From Diospyros lotus (Eukaryota; Streptophyta; Magnoliopsida; Ericales; Ebenaceae): a stretch of 64,000 nucleotides of DNA. The stretch is taken from NCBI RefSeq assembly GCF_014633365.1, contig NC_068340.1, positions 36,480,328 to 36,544,327 on the forward strand. The letters run 5' to 3'. The notes under the pieces are model-generated. The model searched no databases. It worked only from the letters and a program-made list of their open reading frames with translations, and was not told the origin of the DNA. The position numbers and the translations under genes were made by a program. This document shows, in pieces, positions 9,748 through 22,059 of this stretch. Position 1 is the first letter of the stretch. The number at the start of each line of letters is the position of its first letter.

Positions 9748-10225
9748 CTCGGGCCATATTCTTTTTAGGAAATTCATTTTGTCATTGTTTTGGTTAGCTT
9801 GTTATCGTTGTGATTTGTATGAAATTCACGTATTTGCTTGGGTTTAGCTGTTTATTTTGCTAGAGGAGTATCTTAATGTTTATTGTTTGGTTTATTTACT
9901 TTGAGTTTATGTTTTGTTTGCCAGAATGAGAAATACTAATCTTACTGTATGAAAAAACCAGGGGATTGTTTTTCCAAAAAAAAAGAAAGAAGATACAGTT
10001 GGACTTGGTAGACTGGTAAAACATGCATGAAATATAATCTGGTTATGAATAATGATTTTAACCACAATTTTTGCCATGGACCGTACTTGTGGAATTCGCA
10101 CACAAAAAAAGAGAGGGATGATTTTGTACAATGATTTTTTCTTTAATATCCTACGTACGAACTTATTATTGTGCAAGTTCTTCTTTATCTGTAGTCCTGT
10201 ACTGGTGTTGGGTAAGAATATTTCA

Positions 10226-10307
10226 ATTAGGAAATATTTGTTTAGATGCTTGCAAGGTTTTACTGCGAATTAGGAAATATTTGTTTGCAAGGTTTTACTG
10301 CCAATTT
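10226..10307. repeat. Short tandem duplication (about 40 bp x 2)
   Basis: A unit beginning AATTAGGAAATATTTGTTT and ending GCAAGGTTTTACTGC occurs twice in direct succession. The second copy lacks a 6-bp TAGATGCT-like insert. Confidence 0.7.
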
Positions 10308-10439
10308 GTAGCCCTTGCCACTGGAGTATCATGCTCGGTGGATTATTGCAGGCTATGGATTTTGTGGAGTCCATGTTGTTATTGACCAGAACTCAGATTA
10401 TTGCCAGTTTAGGTTTTACCCATCAACATTTCACTAAAG

Positions 10440-13385
10440 GGTGAAATTTCACTAAAGGGTGGTCTGATTGTAAGTATAGAATTTATAGGAAAAGAAAAAA
10501 ATTTTAAAATACTATAATTAAATTTTAAGGAAAATGTTGAAGGTGTTTGATTGGTTTAATTTTTTATTTAAAAATTATAATATTTTTTTTAATTTTTGAT
10601 ATTTGATTGATATTATTTTTTATAAAAATAATTATAGTAAATAATTAATAATTAAATACGTAAATTAATGATTAATTATATAAAATAATTAAATATATAT
10701 TTAAAAAAATAAATTAAATATGTATCTATAAAATATTTAAAAAATAAATTAAATATATATACATAGTAAATTTAGCCACAACTGTTGCAAGTCATCGTTG
10801 GCTGCCATTGCCATCTAGGCATAGCCGTTACAAGTTGTGGATAACTGCTACAAGTTGTCGATGGTTGTTGCCCAGCCACAACTAGGGATGGCAATTGCAA
10901 ACGAAATCGTGAGGAATCGAATCGAAATCGAATCGGTCAATGCGGTTAAAAATCGTTTGACTGGGTAATGGTTTGGTTCGGGAAAAAATCGAACATTGTT
11001 TCAATGGGTATGGTTTGGTCATGATTTTCACTAAAATCAAACCAAAACCCGAACCGAATGGTGGATAACCGAACCGAACCGAATATATATATAATATATT
11101 ATATATATAATATAATATGTATAATATGTATATATAATATATATTATATACAACCCCGTCCACCTGAGGCTAGTCCACTCTATCCCAATTGCCTTACTTG
11201 CAAACCCTTCTCCTCTTCTCTTCTCCTTCCTCACTCAATCTCGCTCTCACTCTCTCTCACCCTCGTTGCCTCTCGCTCGTCTGCCCGCTCTCGCCCTTGC
11301 TCTCTACATGTCTCTTGCTCTTGCTCGCCCTCGCTGGATCTCTCTTGCTCTCGCTAGGGCTTGGCCCCTACTCTCGCATGCCCTCAATCTCTCTCACCTT
11401 TTCTGCCTCATTTCTCTTGCTCCTCCGCGCGAACTCGCTAATCACCCTTGCTCTCTGCATCTCTCTTGCTCTCACTCGTTCTCGCTAGATCTCTCTTGCT
11501 CTTGCTAGGGCTTGGCCCCTCTTGCTCTCGCTCGCCCTCGATCTCTCTCACCCTCACTACCTCTCGCTTTCTGCCTCATCTCTCTTCATATTAATTTATT
11601 TTTTATATTTATAATTTTGTTAGATAGACTTAGCTCATTCATTTCAGATGGATATGCATCAATTTACGAAGAATATATTAATGTTGTTGATGAAGGTATT
11701 AATTTTCGTAACTAATTTTTTTTAGCTTAAATTACAATTTAATTATGCACATATTAATTTATTGATCTTAACAATTGTAGGTTTGGAAATGTGATTTTGT
11801 ATCCAATAAGTTTTGTAACTTTATGCAAGAATAAGGTAGCTTTATTAAAATTTATCTTTGTTTGTTGTGAAATTATCAAAAAAATTTATGAATGCTATTT
11901 GTCTTTGTTTGTTGATATGGATTAAACTAAAAAAATCATGGTTAAACTGAAACCGAACCGAAGCCGAATGGTTTGGTTATGGTTTTAAATTTTTAAAACC
12001 AAATGGGTAATGGTTTGGTTTTGGTTTTAGCAATTTAAGTTTGGTTTGGTTATGGTTTTGGTAAAAATCGAAACCAAACCGAACCATTGCTAACCCTAGC
12101 CACAACTGTCGCAAGCTGTCGCTGTAAGTCACTGGATTTGGCCGATCCGTCTCTTCTTAGTTAATGGACGGTCGCTGTTGCAAGTCACCGGATCTAGTTG
12201 ATTTTTCTCTTCTCCATTGATGGGCAGTAGTGGAAGGGGAAGGCCAACGTGAATTTTTTATTTTCATGAAAAATTGATTCTAACCCCTCTTAATGGAAAA
12301 CCAATTCCAAGAAAATTGAGAAAAGATCATCATGTGATTATAAGTTCAAAAATATTTTTCATAGAAAATTTGATCAATTAAATATTTTAAAAGTTAGAAT
12401 TTAGATGAAAAATAATTATTTTTTATGAAAAAAATGATCAATCAAACTGACATTATGGTGTATTTGATTGCAAGTATAGAATTTATATAGAAAGAACATA
12501 TTTTTTAGACAATTGAATTGTCTAGAATTAAATTTTAAAGAAAATGTTAATTAAATGGTGTTTGATTAGTTTAATTTTTTATTTAAAAATTGTTATATTT
12601 TTTTAATTTTTAATGTTTAATTATCATTATTTTTCATAAAAATAATCATATACATATATGTAGATAATTAATAATTAAATATATAAATTAATCAAATATA
12701 TGCATATTCAACAAATAAATTAAATATATATACACAAAATATGTAAAATATAAATTAAATATACATATACAAAATATTTAAAAAATAAATCAAATATACA
12801 TATACAAAATATTCAAAAAATAAATCAAATATATATACACAAAATATTTAAAAAATAAATTAAATATATATACATAAAATATTCAAAAAATAAATTAAAT
12901 ATACATATACCTAGCAAGTTCAATGATGGCCGCTGTCACCCTCCAGCCACAGTCGTCATCAGTGGTCGTTGCTACCATCATCACTGTCGCTATCATCGCT
13001 CAGCCACTGCCATGGTTGTCGTCTATGTTTTCTCCAATCACCGCCCATGCCTTCGTTGTCGCCTATGTTCTATAAGTCGTCGATAGCTTCCGCTGTAAGT
13101 CGTTGTCGCTGAATTTGGCTGATCGTTCTCTTCTCTGTTGAGGGCGATGGTGGAAGGGGGAGGCTAGCGTGGATTTTTTCATTTTCATGGAAAATTGATT
13201 TTAACCCCTCTCTCATGAAAAAATTAATTTCAGCAAAAGTGAGAAAATAACATCACGTGATCACAAGTGAGAAAATATTTTTCATGAAAACTTAACCAAT
13301 CAAACACCTCAAAAGTTAGAATTTGGGTAAACAATGATCATTTTTTTATGAAAAACATGGTCAATTAAATAGACCCTAAGAGTAG
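10440..13385. repeat. Two direct copies of a 0.8-0.9 kb TIR element
   Basis: Copy 1 (about 10440-12450 excluding the nested hAT) and copy 2 (about 12455-13385) share the same order: a TGATTGYAAGTATAGAATTT left end, an AT-rich stretch of ATTAAATATATATAC blocks, a GC-richer centre (GCTGTAAGTC, then TGGAAGGGG-AGGC), and a right end ATTTTTCAT...CAATCAAAC or CAATTAAATAGACCCT. The ends are inverted (GTTTGATTG/CAATCAAAC), suggesting a non-autonomous DNA transposon. No coding potential is seen. Confidence 0.6.
10883..12098. mobile_element. hAT element (1216 bp) nested in repeat copy 1, 8-bp TSD
   Basis: The termini TAGGGATGGCAAT (10883-10895) and ATTGCTAACCCTA (12086-12098) are inverted repeats with two mismatches. 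They are flanked by a perfect 8-bp duplication GCCACAAC (10875-10882 and 12099-12106). Subterminal regions are dense in AACCGAACC / GGTTTGGTT repeats, typical of transposase-binding hAT ends. The interior has an (AT)n segment (11083-11150), a C/T-rich GC block of CTCGCTCTCGCC type (11205-11590), and a short open stretch near 11640-11715 of unknown origin that could be a relic of a transposase first exon. Confidence 0.9.
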
Positions 13386-14280
13386 CGACATATGTATAAG
13401 ACTATTATAACATGAGATTGCTTTTTCATAATTACACTTTTTTTTTGGATTAAAGCAGAAATGTATGAGTTCCATTTGCTGAACAAGCAAAATTATACAA
13501 CAGGAGTTGCCCTAAACATTTTATTTGTTTTGAAGATGTGGTATGTTGCATTTCTTTGTGTTTATGTTTATAACCAACATTTGACTGTAGGTTGTAGGTA
13601 ATGCGTGTGTGCTGAAGGAGCTTGTTTTAAAGCATTCCCAAGACATGAGTTCTGTAGCTTCACAAACACGGTTGAGTTTCTTGTTTTTTGGGTTTTCCAG
13701 TTTGGTCAATGATTTTGTTAGATTAGCAAATCCATGTTGCATACATCCAAATACTCTCTTTGGTAGCACAATTAATGATTAATGGTTTAATTAATTATTC
13801 TGTTTAGTGCCTCATCGTGTTACTAATTATGGATTATGTTCAAAATATTATGAAGGTCCTCGCCGATTTTGAATCAGTCTCAAAAGTTTTTCGCTCTTGG
13901 CTTGCTTACAGTTACGGCTTACTTGGCCTTTTGGCTCTCCTTCCCTGATCTCCTATTTGATCTGATGGCTGGTTCGTGTTATGGTATTTAGGTTGGCTTT
14001 TCTAGTTTCCTTGACTGCGGCCCATCCAGGTCATTTTTCTACCATCCATTTGTGGCTTAAAAGCTAATTTCATTTACCTAATTAATTAGCTTCTTTGCTA
14101 TGAGCATGGATCTTGCTTCTTTTTTGCCTGCCTAGATCCATCTAATTCTTGGAGATTGGCATTTGGTCTTTTGATTGGCCGGCAATGTCGCTTTAATTCT
14201 GTTTTGGGACATTTGCCCCATGTTTGTGTTCTGTTTTGGGGCTGGTCTTGTTCCCTATTTCTTGTTGGCTCCAAAATTGC
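13386..14280. other. Unassigned intergenic sequence
   Basis: Mixed composition without a recognisable coding region. A short imperfect inverted pair, AAAGCTAATTTCATTTA and TAATTAGCTT, lies near 14060-14095. Confidence 0.4.
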
Positions 14281-14288
14281 TCCATCTC

Positions 14289-14322
14289 TCTGCCTCTCTC
14301 TCTCTCTCTCTCTCTCTCTCTA
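14289..14322. repeat. (CT)n microsatellite
   Basis: An almost pure CT tract of about 30 bases lies here. A second, shorter (CTC)n tract occurs at 14886-14905. Confidence 0.9.
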
Positions 14323-14925
14323 GGAATTGGTGTCTCTCATGCTAATATTGTAATTGTTTGAATATTATTAAAGCCATTTCGTTTTTTTTCTTTTGTGCAT
14401 GTGATAGGTATTTACAATTTTAACTGGTATTTTGTAATGTACTTGTTTTACGATTATGAAAATATTTTTTGTTTTGAGTTTACATTGAAATGTTTAAAAT
14501 GAAAAAATGACTAATTTTGTGCTGTTGAATTCAAACCCTAGTTTCAGGACTGGTTTAACTTGACAATAGATGTAGTTTTGATTCGATTTACAATATATAA
14601 AAGCCTGTAGATATGGTTTTATTTTTAAATTCCTTCAAATCATATCCTGCGCACCCCGGGTCCGGTAATTAAGGTTGGCCTAACTTGACGATAAAGTAGT
14701 TTTGATTTGATATATATACTATATATAAAATTATAGTTTATTATTTAATATTTAAATTCGGGTAAATTTCAAAGGGGCAGTCTTGAGGTTTGAAAATAAA
14801 GTATTGGATCTTCTTAGAGTTTTTTAAAATGCTACCTGTCTTTCCTTGCCTTTAATAAAAAGCATAAAAATTATTTATTTTACCACTCCTCCTCCTCCTC
14901 CTCCTCTATCCTCCAGGCCATGATG

Positions 14926-15092
14926 GTCAATTTTCTCCGCCATGCCAATATAGGTAGCTTTGATTGTCGGTCTCTTTTTTTCCGTCAATTTTCTCCGCGG
15001 TGCCAATATCTAGGTACCTTCGAGGGTAAGTCTTTTGTTTTTCCTCAACTTTTTCGACGCTGCTAATATAGGTAGCTTCAATGATAGGTTAC
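14926..15092. repeat. Diverged minisatellite, about 55-60 bp x 3
   Basis: Three successive units share TCAATTTTCTCCGC, then GCCAATATAGGTAGCTT, then a TTTTTTCC-like tail. They start near 14930, 14985 and 15045. Units two and three carry several substitutions and small indels. They do not code for protein. Confidence 0.65.
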
Positions 15093-15099
15093 CCCCCCT

Positions 15100-18000
15100 C
15101 TTTGACCAACGATGAACTCTCTTATCTTTTCTCTAAAACTTTCAAAAAAAAAAACAAAACCTTTTTGGATCTCGATGAACTTAAAAGAGTTGTGAGGTGA
15201 AAGAGGAATCAACAATTTCCTTTTTTTATTTTTATTTTTTAATTACAATGGAGAGGAATGAGGGGCATTTTGAAAATTTATAAAAAAGTTAATGGTTGTT
15301 TATTAATGATAGGAGAGAAAGTTCTATAAAATGTATAGAAGATATTTGTTATTTTTAAAAATACAAAAATAATTTGTGTTTTGTCATTAAACTGAGTGTT
15401 TGTGTGAAATAAAAATGTTATTTAAATATTAAATTGTGACATTTATACATTAATGTATCATATTTTATGTTATATTAATATAAATATATAAGATATTAAT
15501 GTATTAATATTATAAAAAGTGTTGCAATTAATTATAAAAATAATATATTGTCCTAATAATATTATCGTGTGCACCAACCAGTAGGGAGCAGCCCGGGCCC
15601 TAAATACACACTCCCACGGCATTCTTTTTGCAGCAAAATTTTATTATTTTTAGAATAAAATAATTTCAATAGAATAACTAGAATTCACAACTCTAATTAA
15701 TGCATTTGAAAAAGGAAAAACAGGCTAAAGTTGACTGAACTTGGGTTGTGTGGCAAACAACAGTTTCTTTTTGTGTTTTTTTTTATGTAAACTGCAAACA
15801 GAACATTGATAAGATACGATATAGATATTATCTTTAATATTTTATAAAGAGGTAAATTCAACTCGATATGTTCGATATTTATATTTAAAATGATAAGAGA
15901 GTATTAAACGTAACTGAAATGTTATATAATTTCACTTTATTACTGTTGTGTCACTGGATATTTTCTCCAAGTTTGAAGATTCTTGGCGTTGTGTTCTAAT
16001 CCAAGCACACGCAAGTGGTCATAAGGTGTCTAGGCTACAAATTCTTTGGAAACCCGTACATAGATTGATCGGTATGAGAAGGCACGGGAGGATGAAATGA
16101 GATATTTAGTATCACTGCTTTGCAACTTGCATGTTGCAGGGTCTTCATGAGCAGAGAGGGCACATGGGTTACCACCCAACAATACATGCAACTCAAATAC
16201 AGTGTTGAATTTAGGGAGCTTTCTCTGGCCCAACTTGAGATGGGGGTACGTACCCATTCCTATTCCTAATCGAACCTCACAGCCAACTATGTGCATGTGC
16301 ATGTGCATGCAATCAAAGATCAAGCTGTGCGGTTGGATTGATTGAAGTTCCCATGTAAGAGTAAAACGTACACTCGTCTACTTGTAAGTTCAGTAAAGAA
16401 AGTACAAAAGGTAGCATCATTTATGATTTAATTGGGTGGAACTAATTTTGACATCTTATATTCTAAAAATAATTATTATTTAGTACTGTAACTCCATCAA
16501 GAATTCATGTGTATATTTGTATAACATTTTTTTTTCCCTCCTAAACATGCAAATGTTCTTGTTGTGTCTGTTCCTATTTCTTTAAGACTATGGTATTCTT
16601 CTTGACCTTCACAATAATAATAATAATAATAAATAATGCATTAAATTACTCAAAAATTGGTATTCTAAAAATAATTGTCCTAAGTATATATGAATTACCC
16701 AAACGTTATATATCTAACATTTCATGATCACCCAAATTTATTTGGTGTAGAAATTAATTGACTTGGGCATGAGGTGGATTTATTTTCTTCACAAAAAAAT
16801 TCGTGTGGTTTCTAAAGAAAACAACAGGTAGATAGCAGGTGGATATCATCATGGAAGATGGCAAAGTGTTCACAAAACAGGGGTCGAACGTCCTTTATCC
16901 AGTTCCCCGTTGCCGGTTAAAAAAAGGCAGGCATCCAACCAAACGCAATTATTATGGGTTAGGAAAGGTTGGAATTTTTTTTAAAAAGAAATGATTTGAA
17001 TCTGCTTGCTTAACCTGGCTAAGGATGCCACGCGTCTACAGTGGCATTGCATTTAAAACCACAGCCACTAAAGTTGGCAGGCCCCCCCGCGCCCCAATTT
17101 ATCATTACCCTAATTTCTGACGCTCTCGTTTTCTCCATGAAATGGTAGGCAGCTTTAATTTGTCCGTAAGATGACCATGATGCCCCCTATGAATTATTTC
17201 ATCCAAAAATTGCAATGTCCATGTCCATTATTGTAACTGTGTTATCAAAGTGCAATTCCCTCCCATCAATTAGAAATCTTTATATATTATGATTTAATTT
17301 TATGAATTAACAATAAAATAGTAAAATTATATTAATGCCACACTTTAGTCTTTCTTTCTCCAAATAAAAGAATTAGAAAGAGGACGATATTAAAATAGTT
17401 CTATATTAAGATGTAATTAATATGAGTGATTCTTATTTTTATTAGTTTCAAACTAATCAAAAATAAAGTACAATCTACGTATCTCACTTTATATTCGTTC
17501 CTAAGTAATTTATTCAACAACTTATTTATTACATGAAACAAATTAAACTTAAAATTTATGTGAATTTGTAGAATTTTATTCTTGGATATGCTATTGAAAT
17601 TTGAATTCAAAAAGTGATTGAATATATATACGTTCAACGTATCAGTCAACAATAATTACGTAAGAGTAATTTAACTTGAAAAGAGAAAAGATTTCAAACC
17701 TTAATTGGTTAAGGTTTGAAATATAAATGCAGGTGAGTTGGTTATCTGTCTAGCGAAATGTTGTCCTTAATTTTTATTAAGAATAATGATTTAGAAAATT
17801 GTGGAATTTAATATAAAAAAAAATTATATTTTCACTTGCTTACGTGATTAATTTGATTGTCTCTTTCATCAATAAATGTATCAGTATCCTTCCCACTAAA
17901 TATGACAAAATAAATCGAAATCAGTTATAAAGGGAGGACGTCCTAAATATATTGATGAGGAATAAATTCATCTTTATATATATACTATTCATTATTGCTT

Positions 18001-18550
18001 CCTTTAACATTTTCCTTTTTCCATCCTTAATTTGCTTAAACCATTAAATGAACTAACTTGAGAATTACCATTTTCAACAAGTCTCAAAACAATTTTGAAA
18101 TCGTTTGGCAGGCATTTGTGGCCCGAGACTCTCAACTTTCTCATAATCCTAACTAAAAAGCACTTTCAACTGTTCCAGCTTATTATTATTATTATTTCGT
18201 TTTCGTAATGGCGCAGGTTTTTGCATCCGCAATATTGGTAGTTTAGTTTGATAGAAATTTGATAGGAAGTGTTTGGACTGAAACAGGGTTAATCTGGTAA
18301 TCTCAAGGACGAGATATTTGGATAATTCAGGTGTGAAAGTTGAGTGGTGGAGTGCAATTATTTTAAGTTGCTATAGTTGGGAGGCGGTGGTGCAAATCAT
18401 ATTCATGGGGGTGGTGAACTGGTAATGGTGCTAATGTTATCTTTCTATATCTTGGGTGGGCGTTGCAAGTGCGCCCACGGGGCCTGTCACCGTCACGGGT
18501 CCTCCTTGTCAACACACCACCCAGTAATTCCCCGCCAAATCATTCAACCC
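15100..18550. other. AT-rich intergenic DNA
   Basis: It contains a GTGCAT hexamer repeat (16291-16312), an ATAATAATAATAAT tract (about 16612-16632) and a perfect hairpin at 17691-17722. The minus-strand open frame 16030-16323 (97 codons) was examined and not assigned to any family. No promoter or exon structure could be supported. Confidence 0.4.
17691..17722. repeat. Perfect 14-bp stem, 4-nt loop inverted repeat
   Basis: ATTTCAAACCTTAA (17691-17704) and TTAAGGTTTGAAAT (17709-17722) are exact complements separated by TTGG. It lies in AT-rich intergenic DNA with no flanking gene, and its function is unknown. Confidence 0.85.
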
Positions 18551-18556
18551 GTGCAC

Positions 18557-18563
18557 TATAAAT
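18557..18563 (+). promoter_or_regulatory. TATA box of glycine-rich protein gene
   Basis: TATAAAT lies about 95 bases before the chosen start codon. It leaves a short A-rich leader of some 65 bases if transcription starts near 18590, which fits a compact intronless gene. Confidence 0.55.
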
Positions 18564-18657
18564 GATCCACTCCAAGCTAGAACCTCACCCACAAAATCCC
18601 TGACACACTAAGAAAGTGAGAAGACAAACGACGAACAATTGGAAAGTGCAGCACGAA

Positions 18658-19107
18658 ATGTTGTATTTCACACTCATTCTTCTCTTCCTGCCATCCGCCC
18701 CTTCATGGGCATTCAACCCCGGCGGCGGTGTAAGAAGGGTGGAGTCCGCGGAGGCGTCTTTACCTCCCAGCGGAACTCCGACTGGGGGAAGTGGGTCGGG
18801 CCATGGGCCTAACTGGGACTACAATTGGGGATGGGGCTCCAGCCCGGGGAGCGGATGGGGTTACGGGTCAGGGTCCGGACGTTCTCCGAGCGGGTTCGGA
18901 AGGGGATTCGGATACGGCTTCGGGACCGGGACTGGATCGGGTACCGGGTATGGCTATGGGTCCGGTGGCGGCGGAGCCCATGGAGGCGGGTACGGGTCGG
19001 GTTCTGGATCCGGACACTCCGGAGGAGGCGGCGGGGGTGGCGGCGCCGGTGGCGGGGCCGGATTCGGCAAGCGTTCGCCGTCAGGCGCTAAAGGCCGGAA
19101 TGGCTAA
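18658..19107 (+). CDS. Secreted glycine-rich protein
   Basis: Single-exon gene of 149 codons plus stop. The ATG at 18658 is chosen because it opens directly into a signal peptide, MLYFTLILLFLPSAPSWA; the frame remains open upstream but has no earlier ATG near the leader. The mature part starts FNPGGGVRR. From about residue 36 it is a low-complexity Gly/Ser/Tyr domain with GSGSG, WGWGSS, GYGYGSGGGG and a GGGGGGGG run, and it ends in a basic tail FGKRSPSGAKGRNG. Plant glycine-rich proteins of this type are cell-wall or extracellular structural proteins; that role is inferred. The region is much more GC-rich than its surroundings, explained by Gly codons. The other frames overlapping it are shadows. 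Confidence 0.8.
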   Translation: MLYFTLILLFLPSAPSWAFNPGGGVRRVESAEASLPPSGTPTGGSGSGHGPNWDYNWGWGSSPGSGWGYGSGSGRSPSGFGRGFGYGFGTGTGSGTGYGYGSGGGGAHGGGYGSGSGSGHSGGGGGGGGAGGGAGFGKRSPSGAKGRNG

Positions 19108-21240
19108 AGAAACTGGTTCGTGGTTTGTGCTTTTAGGAGAGAGTGGTGATTGAACTTATATACATATTACATATGTAGTGAGATTTATGGTGTGTTAAAG
19201 ATGTTTATCTGCTTGTGTTTCTTATAATTCCATACACTACTAGTATGTACTGCTACTTCTAGTATTGAATCGGAACATAGATACATACTACTACATATTC
19301 GGATCTATATACCGCCATTGCTAAACGATCGCAGAAATTAATTACTGTGTATATATGCTCCTGACGCCTCAAAATGCAAGTGCCAATACAGTGACAGGCA
19401 ACTATTGCCAACAAGAAGAATTCTCGAACAATTGAAAAGGAAAGCACAAGAATCTTTCGAAGCATTCCAAATTAAAAGTCAACAGTCAAGAACGAGAGCG
19501 ACAAGTGTAGGAGAGAGGCTATTTGAACTGACCTGACATGGAGATTTGCAGGTTTAGCCTCTTTTGCTGCGTCTCCATGCTTCAAATGAGTCAATGAAAG
19601 CCTAGATTCTTCCATCCAAACAACAAAACCTGCAAATCTCGATCGAGCAAAGGCAAGTTGGCCTCCAGGTTAACCCTAACGGAATTTGCTCCGAACACTT
19701 TCTAGATTTCTTACGAGCCAAGTCTGCTTTTCTTTTTATTGGGCGCCACTAGATTTTTCGTTCCGGTGCGTTGCCGCCTCTTTTCTCCGTTCACCAACTG
19801 TTTTTCTTCTTTAAAAAATAATTGGATAGATTTATTAGAGGATTAGAGGGGTGGCTTGTTTTATGTATTTATAAATTAAAAAATAAATACAAATTATTGG
19901 ATAAGATTTATGTATTAGAGGGGTGGCTTTTTTTAATATTTTTGGATAAAATTTTAACAAATTAATTGTTAAAGATTATAGGTGAAATTTTATTAACATA
20001 ATTAATTTTTTATTTTTAAAAAATATTTTATAATATTAAAACATAATGTTTACTTCTATACTATCATATAAATGGAAATAAATTTTTATATTTTATTCTA
20101 GAAATGATGACTGAGAGTCATGCTTTGAAGTTTTGATTTTTTTATCTTTTTATTAAATTTGTTAACAATAATTTACTTTTTTTGATTCTATTAAAATATT
20201 ATTTTACATAAAAAAATTAATTTTTATCTTAGTCTTAGCTTTCATGTAACAGTGTTTTAATTATTCCTGGATTAATAGTATTTGCTAGATTCAAACTTGG
20301 AGCTTTTATAAAATATTCAAAAAGTTAAATTAACATACCAAACCATACTTGTTCATAATTTTTTTTCTTTTTAGATATTCTTATTTCGGTAATGTTAGGT
20401 TGTCACTCATAGAATTAATAACATTTTTTTAAAGAAAAAATAATAATAATTTTTGAATCTTAGCCAGATTCAATCCAAATCCAACAAACAAGATCAAATA
20501 CAAACACATTTATATGCGAACTCAATGTTAACAATTCAGATCTCATGCATATATGGATCCCTAAATCACACTTCTGACTCACTGTCCGTCCATCAAAAAT
20601 CCCAATGGCCTATAACGGTTGCAAATATCACCACCAAAATTGATTACAATGATCGGAATTACCCCAATTGATCATGTCTACGTAAGATCCCATTATGATC
20701 TGAGAGCTCAAGATTTAATTTGAGACTTAAATTTATCTCTTTGTTAATGAACTATAAACAGTGTTTGATAATATGTGAACACTGTCTGCACGTGTAAAGG
20801 ATTTTACATAGTGTGATGTGATCTTCAATTTAAAAGTAAGATGATTGAAGTACAAAAATAATTTGACACTTTATTTTTTTATATTTAATTGATTATAATA
20901 TGTATTGAACGTCATTGAAGCATTATTTCTGTATGAAATATTAATGTAGTCTTCCATTTAAAAGTTTAAGAATTTAGTTGAATCGCTTAAAAATAGAAAT
21001 GTTAATTTGACCTTTTAAGTTAAAAGTATACACCTAAAATATATAATCACAAACAATAAATGAAAGGTGCGCCGACCAGTGCTGTAGTTGAGATTTTGAG
21101 ACCCTGAATCGAAATATAAAAATGACCCCCAAAATCATAGTGTACATTCAATTTTTTTTTTTTCATAATAAAATATAAAAAAAAATATTCATACGATATC
21201 AAAATAAAATCAAAAATTTTCTAACTTGATCAATTAAAAA
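19108..21240. other. Intergenic, AT-rich; one long-loop hairpin
   Basis: GAGATTTGCAGGTTT (19541-19555) is exactly complementary to AAACCTGCAAATCTC (19626-19640), with a 70-nt loop. The remainder (19840-21240) is AT-rich with no ORF of note. The sequence near 21080-21130 (CAGTGCTGTAGTTGAGATTT, then GACCCTGAA) resembles hAT ends but no partner was found. Confidence 0.4.
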
Positions 21241-21909
21241 CTACTAAAGGTTAAAGGTTAAACTTTTGGCCTAACCCAAACCGTGTGTATATACAATTTA
21301 AATTATTAATTATGCCATGTATAGATATATAATTTCTCAATGAATTAAAAATAAATATTTTTTTATAAATATCATTAATAAAAAAATTTATAATATTATT
21401 TTTGATTAATTTCTCAATTATTAAAAAATAAATATTAATGTATGAATTTTTCAATGTTAATTAAGATTTAACATATCACATTTGCAAGACTATGGAAGAA
21501 AATTAATACATAGTGAAAGAAAAATAAGTCAAAATTCATATTTTCAAAATTTTGTTATCACTACAAAAATTAAATTTCAAGATTAGAAATTAAAAATTTT
21601 GAGTAAATTTTTAATTAGTATTGAAAAATCCATACTTTCTCACATTTAGGGGTTTTAATTTATATTTATATTTATAATTTATAAATAAATAAATATATGT
21701 ATTATAATAAATAATTTTACTTTAATAATTATTAATCAATCACTACCTTTAATTTAATGCAAGAGTAATGCATGAGTTTTTCAATACTAACTAAAATTTA
21801 AGATATTATATTTTCAAGATTAATATATGAATTTTTTAATATTAATTAAAATTTAATTTTTAAATTTATTGTAATTACACCTCCTGTGCAATGCACGGGT
21901 GAACACTAG
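21240..21909 (+). mobile_element. Helitron 3' part with hairpin and CTAG terminus
   Basis: The end shows the Helitron signature: a GC-rich hairpin CCTGTGC-AATG-CACGGG (21883-21899), then TGAACA and terminal CTAG (21906-21909) followed by host T. The preceding 430 bases (from about 21475, ATCACATTTGCAAGACTATG) are clearly related to 28805-29260 of the second Helitron, so both belong to one family. The 5' terminus could not be located; the start given is approximate. Confidence 0.65.
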
Positions 21910-22059
21910 TATATATTAAAAAAATAAGATCAAGTATTTTTGTGACACTTCTATTTATGTAACTCTTGTCTAATTTTTGGCAATTTCATGGTAGAGAGCT
22001 AAAATTAGCTCAACCTTTTTAGCTTGACTTATCAAAAAGTGTTTGAAAGTTTAGTGGTG

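Noticed and set aside
11058..11508. Overlapping Leu/Ser-rich frames in the second hAT element
   Set aside because: They are products of an (AT)n tract and a CTCTCGCTC block within the transposon; all frames are open because of composition.
16030..16323. Minus-strand open frame (97 codons)
   Set aside because: It looks somewhat protein-like (ELHVLLGGNPCALSAHEDPA) but matches no family I know, and has no promoter, splice partners or conserved motif. It could be a relic exon.
18616..18657. Upstream extension of the glycine-rich protein
   Set aside because: The in-frame extension starts at GTG, not ATG, and would bury the signal peptide; the ATG at 18658 is preferred.
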